64,000 nucleotides of DNA, from NCBI GenBank assembly GCA_052318935.1, contig JBQRKO010000002.1. One strand, 5' to 3'. The DNA comes from Niallia sp052318935 (GTDB lineage: Bacteria; Bacillota; Bacilli; Bacillales; Cytobacillaceae). Every line of letters starts with the position of its first letter. Position 1 is the first letter of the stretch. A program made the position numbers and the translations under genes. The notes below the pieces were generated by a model. That model was not told the DNA's origin. It made no database searches and saw nothing but the letters and a program-made list of their open reading frames with translations. Shown here piece after piece: positions 7,670 through 14,967 of this stretch.

Positions 7670-7790
7670 CAGCCGCATTTGCCGCTTTAGTGTATGGAGT
7701 TTCAAAACCTGCTCCACCAGGTGGGTGTTCGCAAAAGATTTCTTCATATGTCTTTATGAGATTCATAAAGCCTGCTGATCCGTCTTTCAT
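7659..7790 (-). CDS. Small ORF, 43 residues, unknown function
   Basis: An ORF of 43 codons: it starts MKDGSAGFMNLIKTYEEIF, has CEHPPGGAGFETPYTKAA in the middle and ends NAAEKR. The ATG has GGGAG 6 nt upstream, and the frame ends exactly in a strong terminator hairpin, so start, frame and stop all look natural. It has no membrane segment; the Pro-Gly-Gly-rich centre contains one Cys. A possible sigma-A promoter upstream is TTGCGT-17-TATTAT. It lies downstream of efp on the same strand, 138 bp away. I do not recognise the family. Confidence 0.65.
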   Translation of the reverse strand: MKDGSAGFMNLIKTYEEIFCEHPPGGAGFETPYTKAANAAEKR

Positions 7791-7928
7791 ATAGAACTCC
7801 CTAATTATCGATAAAGGTTGAAACTTCATACGATAACGTACAACGCAGCGTTTATATTTATATAATACAGGAAAAGACCGTTAAACGCAAATAGAAAAAA
7901 CCTGTAAATATTTTTTCACAATAATTAA

Positions 7929-8486
7929 TTATGCACGAGAAACATAACTAGCTTCTGTTGTATTAATAATTAACTTATCACCTTGGTTAATGAAGAAAGG
8001 AACTTGTACGATTAAACCAGTTTCTAATGTAGCTGGTTTTGTACCACCAGAAGCAGTATCCCCTTTAATACCCGGTTCAGTTTCTGCCACTTCTAATACC
8101 ACTGTGTTTGGAAGCTCCACTCCAAGTGTTTCTGATTGGTACATGATAATTTGAACTTCCATATTTTCTTGTAAGAATTTCAATTCATATTCAATTGCAC
8201 TTGAAGCAAGTTCAATTTGATCATATGATTCACTATCCATGAATACATGTTGATCGCCGCTAGCATATAAATATTGCATTTTACGGTTGTCAATTTGAGC
8301 TTTTGCTACTTTTTCACCAGCTCTAAATGTTTTTTCCTGCACAGCACCTGTACGAAGATTTTTTAATTTAGAGCGAACAAACGCAGCTCCTTTTCCAGGC
8401 TTAACATGTTGGAAATCTAAAACACGCCAGATCCCATTATCCACTTCAATCGTTAAACCTGTTTTAAAATCATTTACTGAAATCAT
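7929..8486 (-). CDS. efp: Translation elongation factor P
   Basis: A 185-residue EF-P that relieves ribosome stalling at polyproline stretches by stimulating peptide bond formation near the P and E sites. The N-terminal KOW-like domain carries KPGKGAAF, with Lys32 at the tip, the residue modified in Bacillus EF-P. The OB domains follow, ending in the conserved TGLIVQVPFFINQGDKL and INTTEASYVSR. It is 21 bp downstream of papQ, as in B. subtilis, so the two are probably cotranscribed. Confidence 0.97.
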   Translation of the reverse strand: MISVNDFKTGLTIEVDNGIWRVLDFQHVKPGKGAAFVRSKLKNLRTGAVQEKTFRAGEKVAKAQIDNRKMQYLYASGDQHVFMDSESYDQIELASSAIEYELKFLQENMEVQIIMYQSETLGVELPNTVVLEVAETEPGIKGDTASGGTKPATLETGLIVQVPFFINQGDKLIINTTEASYVSRA

Positions 8487-8507
8487 CCAATAATCCTCCT
8501 ATATATC

Positions 8508-9569
8508 CTATAAAATAAGCAATTCTTTTGTTGAATGTGTTAAAGCTTCATTATGATCATCTGTTATGATTATATCATCTTCAATACGAACTCCACCAAG
8601 ACCTGGAATATAAATACCTGGCTCTACTGTCACCACCATGCCAGGTTCTAAAACCGTTTCTGATCTATAAGAAAGACCTGGACCTTCATGTATTTCTAAC
8701 CCAATGCCATGACCGGTTGAATGACCAAAATACGCCCCATACCCTTTTGCACTGATGTAATCTCTCGTTAGAGCATCTGCCTGAATCCCAGTAAGGCCTG
8801 GTTTTATTCCTTCCATTCCCTTCAGCTGTGCATTTAGAACAACATTATATATTTCTTTTAACTTATCATCAGGATTGCCTACAGCAATTGTTCTAGTAAT
8901 ATCAGAAACATATCCTTTATAATAAGCGCCGTAGTCCAATGTGACAAAATCGCCTGTTTCAATCACTTTGTCTGTTGCAACACCATGAGGTAATGCGGAT
9001 CTTTTTCCTGATGCCACAATGGTATCAAAGGAAGATGAAGTTGCACCTGCTTTTCTCATAAAAAACTCTAATTCATTCGATACTTCTAATTCTGTTTTCC
9101 CAACTCTAATAAAGTCAAGAATATGTGTAAAGGCTGCATCGGCAATTTCAGCAGCTTCCTTTAATATCTTAATCTCTGCTGCACTCTTAATCAAGCGTAA
9201 CTTTTCAATAATACCCGAAACAGGAACCAATTCAGCCTTTACCGTATTTTCATAAATTTTATATTCTGTATACGTCATATGGTCTTGCTCGAATGCCAGC
9301 TTTTTTATACCTAATTTTTTCGCTTGTTCTGCTACTTCTTTATAAATTGGTCCTGTATGTTGAACGATATCAAAGCCTTCACACTGATTTGCTGCCTGTT
9401 CCATATATCGGAAATCTGTAATGAATTTCGCATCTTCTCCACTAATTAATACGACACCAGCGGAACCAGTAAAGTTACTTATGTAGCGGCGGTTGAATTT
9501 GCTAGTAATGACTATTCCATCCACATTAGCTTCTATTAATGCATTTCTTAATTTTTTTAATTTCTCCAT
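8508..9569 (-). CDS. papQ: Xaa-Pro peptidase (M24B family)
   Basis: A 353-residue pita-bread metallopeptidase with a creatinase-like N-terminal domain. The five metal ligands are recognisable: two Asp in LDYGAYYKGYVSDITRT, His in HSTGHGIGLEIHEGP, and two Glu in VTVEPGIYIPGLGGVRIED. It cleaves dipeptides or oligopeptides with proline in the second position, in the cytoplasm. It corresponds to B. subtilis YqhT/PapQ by position directly upstream of efp. The aroQ gene that precedes it in some Bacillus is absent here. Confidence 0.93.
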   Translation of the reverse strand: MEKLKKLRNALIEANVDGIVITSKFNRRYISNFTGSAGVVLISGEDAKFITDFRYMEQAANQCEGFDIVQHTGPIYKEVAEQAKKLGIKKLAFEQDHMTYTEYKIYENTVKAELVPVSGIIEKLRLIKSAAEIKILKEAAEIADAAFTHILDFIRVGKTELEVSNELEFFMRKAGATSSSFDTIVASGKRSALPHGVATDKVIETGDFVTLDYGAYYKGYVSDITRTIAVGNPDDKLKEIYNVVLNAQLKGMEGIKPGLTGIQADALTRDYISAKGYGAYFGHSTGHGIGLEIHEGPGLSYRSETVLEPGMVVTVEPGIYIPGLGGVRIEDDIIITDDHNEALTHSTKELLIL

Positions 9570-9677
9570 ACTAACCTCTCCCTGAGATTCTATTTATTTC
9601 TTTTTTATATAATTATGTCAAGAAAAACCATTTATTTCAAATACTTAGCCATTAAAAATATTCTATCATAAATAAAA

Positions 9678-10217
9678 TTATCCTTCACTACCCGAAATAT
9701 CTGAAGTGGATTTCTTTTGCTTTATTTGTATTTCATTCTCTTCATATGAAATGGTATATCCAACAAACACCCCATATAGTACATACAGACAAACAGATGT
9801 AATGAGGGTGTCTCTTTTCAATTTTAAAAATGGATCCATACTCGGGAAAATTGGATTGAATAGTATAAAAACAATCACAAATAAAGCAATGCCAAAACCT
9901 ATTCCACCCCACATATTTTTACATTTTCTTAGGATTAAATAATATATAAACGCAGCTCCAGTTGAAAAGATGCCAATGATAATTATACTAATAAGCGTTC
10001 CTAATCCGCTTCTTTTCCAATCTCCAAGTGCCCATGGTTCTAAAATGACATTTGGTCTAATATCCGTAAAATTTAAATAGTATGCTGCAAAACCAACTGA
10101 TGACCAAAAGATCCCTCCAAACAACCCAGTCCATATAACAAGTGCAATAAAAGACATTGGTTTTGTATGTTTACTTTCAATTGATTCACAATCTTGATTT
10201 GGATTTTCCTTACTCAT
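9678..10217 (-). CDS. yqhR: Conserved membrane protein YqhR
   Basis: A 179-residue protein with four hydrophobic segments (about residues 22-46, 70-95, 105-122 and 138-155), charged termini, and the motif DIRPNVILEPWALGDWK in the first external loop, typical of the YqhR family. Function is unknown. The position between papQ and yqhQ agrees with B. subtilis. The C-terminal tail is basic and Ser/Gly-rich. Confidence 0.85.
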   Translation of the reverse strand: MSKENPNQDCESIESKHTKPMSFIALVIWTGLFGGIFWSSVGFAAYYLNFTDIRPNVILEPWALGDWKRSGLGTLISIIIIGIFSTGAAFIYYLILRKCKNMWGGIGFGIALFVIVFILFNPIFPSMDPFLKLKRDTLITSVCLYVLYGVFVGYTISYEENEIQIKQKKSTSDISGSEG

Positions 10218-10558
10218 TTATTTGACACCTCCATAAAATATTATGTCCCTAGTCATTTATTTATTTGCTTCGAATAAACTAAAAAAACAAGAGACTTTAT
10301 GTATGATTTGTTTAGAATGGAACAATAGTTTTAGTATCACCGATATCCTAATCTTCATTCCTAAAATCCAAACAGGAACAATGTATGGCAGTTAATGTGT
10401 TATGCTAGTTGTTTCGCGAAATTTTTAGTAATATAGAAATAGGGTAATTTACAGCAATAGTAAACAACTTCTTTTTTATTCATAAGATTTAAAAAAAAGA
10501 TTCTTGAAATAATATCGCTGTTTCGACCTAATTTTAGCTGAGGTTGGTGTACGTATTC
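10218..10558. other. Intergenic region between divergent yqhR and yqhQ
   Basis: AT-rich, about 340 bp between divergently transcribed genes, so it should carry both promoters. The yqhR ribosome binding site (GGAGGTGTC, minus strand) is clear. I see no repeat, RNA gene or convincing small ORF. Confidence 0.5.
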
Positions 10559-11518
10559 ATGGCAAATGAGCAAAAATCCATTTATGGAGGGCAAGCTGTA
10601 GTAGAGGGCGTAATGTTTGGAGGAAAACATCATTATGTAACCGCTATTAGGCGCAAAGATCAATCAATCGATTATTTTCACCTTCCACGAAAACAAAATG
10701 CAAAACTGGCAAAATTAAAAAAAATCCCTTTTTTAAGAGGTATTGTTGCAATTCTTGAGGCAAGTGGTAATGGAACCAAGCATTTAAATTTCTCAACCGA
10801 GCGATATGATGTAGATCCTGGAGAGGATTATAAAATAGAAGCACAAGAACCAACAAAATTCTCGATGATACTCGGAGTTGCGACAATCGGGATTCTTTCC
10901 TTCTTATTCGGGAAATTTATTTTTACATTAGTCCCTGCATTTCTAGCTGCACTTCTGCAGCCTGTTATCAGTGGGCATTTTGCACAAATATTATTAGAAA
11001 CCTTTTTTAAATTAATTCTGCTTATCGGCTATATTTATTTTGTTTCGTTAACCCCTCTTATAAAACGGGTATTTCAGTATCATGGAGCGGAACATAAAGT
11101 AATTAATTGTTTTGAAAATGGTCACGAATTAACGGTTAAAAATGTTCAAGCAGCGTCGCGTCTGCATTATCGATGTGGCAGCAGTTTTATCTTATTTACT
11201 GTTTTTGTCGGTCTATTTTTATATTTATTATTTCCAACAGATTCTCTCTTGGAACGAATGCTAAGCAGAATTGCATTAATTCCGGTTGTATTAGGTATAG
11301 CTTTTGAAGTCTTGCAATGGACAAATAAGCTAAGAGATATACCAGTATTAAAATATTTAGGTTTGCCAGGGTTATGGCTCCAGTTATTAACAACAAAAGA
11401 ACCGAATGATGATCAAGTAGAAGTAGCGATTCTTTCCTTTAATGAACTGTTAAGACGGGAACAAGAAACAGAAGCACTTTCTACCGTAAATCATTTTGAA
11501 ACAAAAGGTCAAATATAA
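10559..11518 (+). CDS. yqhQ: DUF1385 membrane protein YqhQ
   Basis: About 319 residues. The N-terminus has the family signature YGGQAVVEGVMFGGKHHYVTA, then a cytoplasmic stretch (PFLRGIVAILEAS), four membrane segments, and in the middle FQYHGAEHKVINCFENG followed by SRLHYRCGSSF, conserved in DUF1385 (COG3872). Function is not established; the His/Cys residues suggest metal binding. I prefer ATG at 10559 over the GTG at 10544 because it matches the family N-terminus and has GGTG 9 nt upstream. Confidence 0.9.
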   Translation: MANEQKSIYGGQAVVEGVMFGGKHHYVTAIRRKDQSIDYFHLPRKQNAKLAKLKKIPFLRGIVAILEASGNGTKHLNFSTERYDVDPGEDYKIEAQEPTKFSMILGVATIGILSFLFGKFIFTLVPAFLAALLQPVISGHFAQILLETFFKLILLIGYIYFVSLTPLIKRVFQYHGAEHKVINCFENGHELTVKNVQAASRLHYRCGSSFILFTVFVGLFLYLLFPTDSLLERMLSRIALIPVVLGIAFEVLQWTNKLRDIPVLKYLGLPGLWLQLLTTKEPNDDQVEVAILSFNELLRREQETEALSTVNHFETKGQI

Positions 11519-11641
11519 TTATATTCTTTGTTTCCATTCTAATGGATGGTTACAAATTCGTTTAATATTGCATAAACTTTTTGTAATCAATCGTTTAAAA
11601 GTTAAAAAAAATGCTCATCATGCTCTTAGGGAGGTGGCTTT

Positions 11642-12022
11642 TTGAAGAATCGAATTTCATTATTAGTCATCAGTATTGTGATGTTATTTGCTTTATATGG
11701 GTTAATATCAAGGATTGTGATGGATCCTGTTGGATTGTTAAAAAACCTAGCTGTATTTTTAGTAGTCGGGTTGGCTATTTGGCTCATTATTCGAAGTTTC
11801 TATAAAGTTAATCCTGAAAAGAAAGAACAGCGGGCATTTTTAAAAGCTGCAAAAAAATCAAAAAAAAGATTGCAGAACAAAGATAAATCCTCTCATAAAC
11901 AAGTAAACGGAAAAAATACTCCTACGTTAAAAGCAAAAAAACATAAACGGAGTACGAGCGCCGCTCATTTAACGGTTATTGAAGGAAAAAAGGGCAAAAA
12001 AAAGAATCGAGCTTCTTTTTAA
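11642..12022 (+). CDS. yqhP: YqhP-like protein: two membrane segments with a basic tail
   Basis: A 126-residue protein. Residues 1-25 and 35-53 are hydrophobic, then a long strongly basic tail (KKSKKRLQNKDKSSH, ending KKGKKKNRASF). The start is TTG, 5 nt after GGGAGGTGG. It follows yqhQ by 120 bp, as in B. subtilis. The tail suggests binding to nucleic acid or a charged surface, but that is inference. Its last codons and stop lie within the first copy of a 21-bp terminator-like palindrome. Confidence 0.8.
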   Translation: MKNRISLLVISIVMLFALYGLISRIVMDPVGLLKNLAVFLVVGLAIWLIIRSFYKVNPEKKEQRAFLKAAKKSKKRLQNKDKSSHKQVNGKNTPTLKAKKHKRSTSAAHLTVIEGKKGKKKNRASF

Positions 12023-12029
12023 GAAGCTC
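12009..12029. repeat. 21-bp palindrome, first copy of a flanking direct repeat
   Basis: GAGCTTCTTTTTAAGAAGCTC is self-complementary and recurs exactly at 12192-12212. The two copies bracket the family C element. The first copy overlaps the yqhP stop codon and has no T-run after it. Confidence 0.9.
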
Positions 12030-12030
12030 C

Positions 12031-12158
12031 CAGGCTGTTGAAAAACGTTCGCTCTCTTCGTCACTCCCCGTTTTTTGCGGTGCTCATTACCCAAAAACGG
12101 TAACTCCGCTCCTCAAAAAGGGTCGTTCCTCGATAGACAAACGTTTTCAATCAGCCTG
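12031..12158. repeat. Family C repeat (copy 1)
   Basis: Ends are inverted: CAGGCTGTTGAAAAACGTTC on the left and AAACGTTTTCAATCAGCCTG on the right. The centre has GGTGCTCATTACCCAAAAAC and GGTAACTCCGCTCCTCA. A second copy lies at 43802-43926. No ORF. The sequence from 12159 to 12191 is unassigned. Confidence 0.8.
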
Positions 12159-12191
12159 AAAGTTTGTAGTCTTACTTTTTCGACACTCTCA

Positions 12192-12222
12192 GAGCTTCTT
12201 TTTAAGAAGCTCTTTTTTTTAT
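12192..12222. terminator. Terminator between convergent yqhP and the patatin gene
   Basis: The second copy of GAGCTTCTTTTTAAGAAGCTC is followed by TTTTTTTT on the plus strand, giving a functional-looking intrinsic terminator for yqhP. Confidence 0.8.
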
Positions 12223-12232
12223 GCATGTAAAT

Positions 12233-13111
12233 TTAATACGTCCACTGTTTAAAAAATGCAATGGCACATTTTCTTCCTAATTGAATCAATTCCTCTTTTT
12301 TTTCTTTTGTTAACGTAAATTCAGTAGCAGCAATTCCTTCTGTTGGAATAAAGATAATATTTTTTTCGTGTTTTCTTGATATATAACGAGAATCATGGGC
12401 ATCTTTCATTGTTTCAAACATTGCTCCAAATAATTGGACCGCATTTTTTATCACATGCTGTGGATGCTCAGCCAAATGAGGGCTTAGTTTTATTCCTAAA
12501 ACTGGTCTCGTTTTTTTGTCATTGTCTTGATCAAACAGCCACATCGGAAAGTTGCTTAATACGCCGCCATCCACAATAACGCTTTTGCTAGCTCCTAATT
12601 TAACTGGTTCAAAAAAATACGGTAAACTGCAGCTCATGCGGATCGCCTTTGCAATAGAAAAAGAACGCGGCTCAATCCCATATTTAGGAAGATCATCCGG
12701 TAATACTACCATTTCTCCATTTGTTAAATCGGATGCAATAAACCTTAATGTCTGCGGAGGTAAATCAGCAAATGTTCTCAACCCTTTTATCGCCAATTTT
12801 CCCTCTAACCATTTTTCTAATTCATTTCCTTTATATAAACCTAATTTCCAATAGATAAATAACCATTTTGCTAAAGGAAATGGGAGAAGCAGTTTTCTTT
12901 CATCCATAAACTTCGTTAAATCTAAATCTTCTAATAATTCCGTTATTTCTTCACTTGAATATTTTGCAGCAATTAGAGCTGAAATGATGCTTCCCGCACT
13001 TGTACCTGCAAGTCTTGCAAACTGTAAACCTTTTTGTTCCACCACTTCATATGCACCGATTAATGCCAGCCCTTTAATTCCACCACCCGAAAACACACCG
13101 TCTATGTACAT
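12233..13111 (-). CDS. yqhO: Patatin-like phospholipase
   Basis: A 292-residue patatin/RssA-type lipid acyl hydrolase. The oxyanion loop is GGGIKGLALIGA (residues 9-20), the nucleophile elbow GTSAG (Ser38), and the second half of the catalytic dyad is DGG (Asp181). No signal peptide, so probably cytoplasmic and acting on membrane lipids; the substrate is unknown. It corresponds to B. subtilis YqhO by position next to yqhP. The ATG follows AGGGGAGTGACTAA. Confidence 0.92.
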   Translation of the reverse strand: MYIDGVFSGGGIKGLALIGAYEVVEQKGLQFARLAGTSAGSIISALIAAKYSSEEITELLEDLDLTKFMDERKLLLPFPLAKWLFIYWKLGLYKGNELEKWLEGKLAIKGLRTFADLPPQTLRFIASDLTNGEMVVLPDDLPKYGIEPRSFSIAKAIRMSCSLPYFFEPVKLGASKSVIVDGGVLSNFPMWLFDQDNDKKTRPVLGIKLSPHLAEHPQHVIKNAVQLFGAMFETMKDAHDSRYISRKHEKNIIFIPTEGIAATEFTLTKEKKEELIQLGRKCAIAFFKQWTY

Positions 13112-13242
13112 TTAGTCACTCCCCTTTATCGTGCATTGATACACTTTAAGCAGAAGGACTACAAAATAGTACAGATTTATCCTACTTTTTTCTAGACGTT
13201 TTCCCCAATCCAATTTAGGTATTCGTACATATACTACGATGA

Positions 13243-13395
13243 ATAAGAAAAGCGGAAGCGCCTTGCTCAGCCCCGAAGAAAAATGTTCACATGACTCAAA
13301 AAGTGCTTTTTACTTTTAGAGGCATGGGGTTATTTTTCACAGGGGCTAGGCGCTGGAGCTAGACATTCATCTAAGTTCAAAAATTTTATGCTTTA
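13243..13395. repeat. Family A repeat
   Basis: Begins AATAAGAAAAGCGGAAGCGCC and includes CACAGGGGCTAGGCGCTGGAGC near its right end. It fills most of the 315-bp gap between the patatin gene and the Gly/Tyr-rich gene. Its right end merges with the upstream region of the latter. Confidence 0.8.
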
Positions 13396-13426
13396 TCTTT
13401 CAATAAAACAAGAGGAGGCTTATAAC

Positions 13427-13678
13427 ATGACCCAACCGTTAAATTATCAAGAAGATATAAGAATTATTGGCAGACCTGGATTTGGTATTGGTCGTCCTGG
13501 GTTCGGTTTTGGTAGACCTGGATTTGGATTTGGTCGTCCTGGATTTGGGTTAGGATTTCTTGGAGGATTAGCTGCTGGGGCTCTTTTAGCTCCACGCCCT
13601 TATTATCCTTATTATCCTTACTATCCTTATTACCCTTATCCTTACTATCCATATCCTTACTATCCATACCCTTATTAA
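13427..13678 (+). CDS. Gly/Phe- and Tyr/Pro-rich repeat protein, possibly spore surface
   Basis: An 83-residue low-complexity protein. After a short charged start (MTQPLNYQEDIRIIG) come four tandem GRPGFG units, then a Gly/Ala/Leu stretch (GFLGGLAAGALLAP), then a tail of about 26 residues made only of Tyr and Pro in YYP and YPYP patterns. I start it at the ATG 7 nt after AGGAGG. The composition is like small spore coat or cell surface proteins of Bacillus, and its neighbour is splB, a spore gene; that role is inference. Length may vary by slippage at the DNA repeats. Confidence 0.8.
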   Translation: MTQPLNYQEDIRIIGRPGFGIGRPGFGFGRPGFGFGRPGFGLGFLGGLAAGALLAPRPYYPYYPYYPYYPYPYYPYPYYPYPY

Positions 13679-13697
13679 AATAAGTTTATTGAAATAA

Positions 13698-13733
13698 AAA
13701 ATAGACAGAAGATATATTTTTCTTCTGTCTTTC
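13698..13733. terminator. Terminator between convergent genes
   Basis: AGACAGAAGA-TATATTTT-TCTTCTGTCT with T-rich sequence on the plus side and A-rich on the other. It serves the Gly/Tyr-rich gene and perhaps splB. Confidence 0.75.
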
Positions 13734-13736
13734 TTA

Positions 13737-14762
13737 TTAAGTAAAATACGAAACTTCTGCTTGCGGAAAAAAATCCTTTATATACTGACGAATGGTGGTT
13801 TCTAAATCTTTCGCCTCTTCCTCTGGATAAATATATTTTCCAATTCCATATCTTCCCCATTTATATTTTCTTCTTTCTTCATTCATTTCTAATTTTGTTT
13901 TAGGGTAACGCTTTGTAATTACCTTTTTTGCAGGATTTGTAAAACGATGTTGGATTAGCTCAAACGTCAAGTCGTTTATTCTTGCATATTTTAAACTATC
14001 AACCAAACGTTCGAATAGTTCGTAATATCCTTCCCTCCATCCGTCATGCATATAAATAGGCGCTACAATAAAACCTAAAGGATATCCTGCATCTGCCACT
14101 TTTCTTGCCGCTTCTAACCTCTCGTCAAAAGTAGAAGTGCCTGGCTCAAAATTTTTAATCACATATCGTGAATTCACACTAAACCGAAACCTCGTCTTTC
14201 CATTATGATCCGCATCTAATAAATGATCTACATGATGATACTTTGTTACAAAACGCAAGCGTCCTGTTTCTGATTTTCCAAAATGCTCAATTGCTTTTTT
14301 TAACGAATGGGTCAAGTGATCTATACCAACGATATCAGATGTACAGGCAGCTTCAAAGCGTGTAATTTGATTTCCTCGTTCTTTCATGTACAAATCCGCT
14401 TGCGTAAATATTTCTTCTAAATTTACATATGTCCGAATATATGGCTTGCTTCCCAACGTTGTTTGCAAATAGCAATAATGACAATGGCCCATACAGCCGG
14501 TTGCTAAAGGGATGGCATATTCAGCTGAAGGCTTGGATGTATCAAATTTTAACGTTTTTCGTACTCCAACTACTAATGTTGATTTTGCATTTCGATATTG
14601 CTGCAGCTCATTATCCCCAGGTATCCCCCGTACTTGATTATGGGAAGTTGTTTCTCTAATCTCCAAATCCATTTTTTCAAATTTGTCTTTTAATTCTATT
14701 CCTAAAGGATACTCTAAAGCTTTTGGTTCTATATAAACTAATTGGGGTACAAATGGTTTCAT
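13737..14762 (-). CDS. splB: Spore photoproduct lyase
   Basis: A 341-residue radical SAM enzyme that reverses the spore-specific thymine dimer (5-thyminyl-5,6-dihydrothymine) during germination. The [4Fe-4S] cluster motif is CMGHCHYC (Cys90, 94, 97). The conserved hydrogen-donor cysteine is Cys140 in RFEAACTSDIVG. C-terminal helix-turn-helix-like residues follow. Length and motif positions match B. subtilis SplB almost exactly. There is no splA-like regulator gene upstream. It is convergent with the Gly/Tyr-rich gene. Confidence 0.95.
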   Translation of the reverse strand: MKPFVPQLVYIEPKALEYPLGIELKDKFEKMDLEIRETTSHNQVRGIPGDNELQQYRNAKSTLVVGVRKTLKFDTSKPSAEYAIPLATGCMGHCHYCYLQTTLGSKPYIRTYVNLEEIFTQADLYMKERGNQITRFEAACTSDIVGIDHLTHSLKKAIEHFGKSETGRLRFVTKYHHVDHLLDADHNGKTRFRFSVNSRYVIKNFEPGTSTFDERLEAARKVADAGYPLGFIVAPIYMHDGWREGYYELFERLVDSLKYARINDLTFELIQHRFTNPAKKVITKRYPKTKLEMNEERRKYKWGRYGIGKYIYPEEEAKDLETTIRQYIKDFFPQAEVSYFT

Positions 14763-14846
14763 CTAAGAATTGCTGCCCCTTTCTTCTATACTAATTTGAC
14801 CTCTGAAAACAACTATGTATGATTATTGTTAGCTAAAATTAAAAAA

Positions 14847-14876
14847 AGAAGACAGGGAAATTTCCCCATCCTCGTT
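14847..14876 (-). terminator. Terminator downstream of nrdJ
   Basis: On the minus strand GAGGATGGGGAAATTTCCCTGTCTTC is followed by TTTTTTT. It lies beyond the family D repeat at the end of nrdJ. Confidence 0.65.
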
Positions 14877-14888
14877 TATTATAAACAC

Positions 14889-14967
14889 GTGTTCAAAAAG
14901 GTGACAAATTAGAAGCAAGCCAACGAAAATATTCGAACCTTTAGTTGGGTGCCTTTTTGAACATCCT
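14889..14967. repeat. Family D repeat (copy 2)
   Basis: GTTCAAAAAGGTGACAAATT on the left and GCCTTTTTGAAC on the right are inverted; the interior has GAAGCAAGCCAACGA. It abuts the nrdJ stop codon. Confidence 0.6.
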
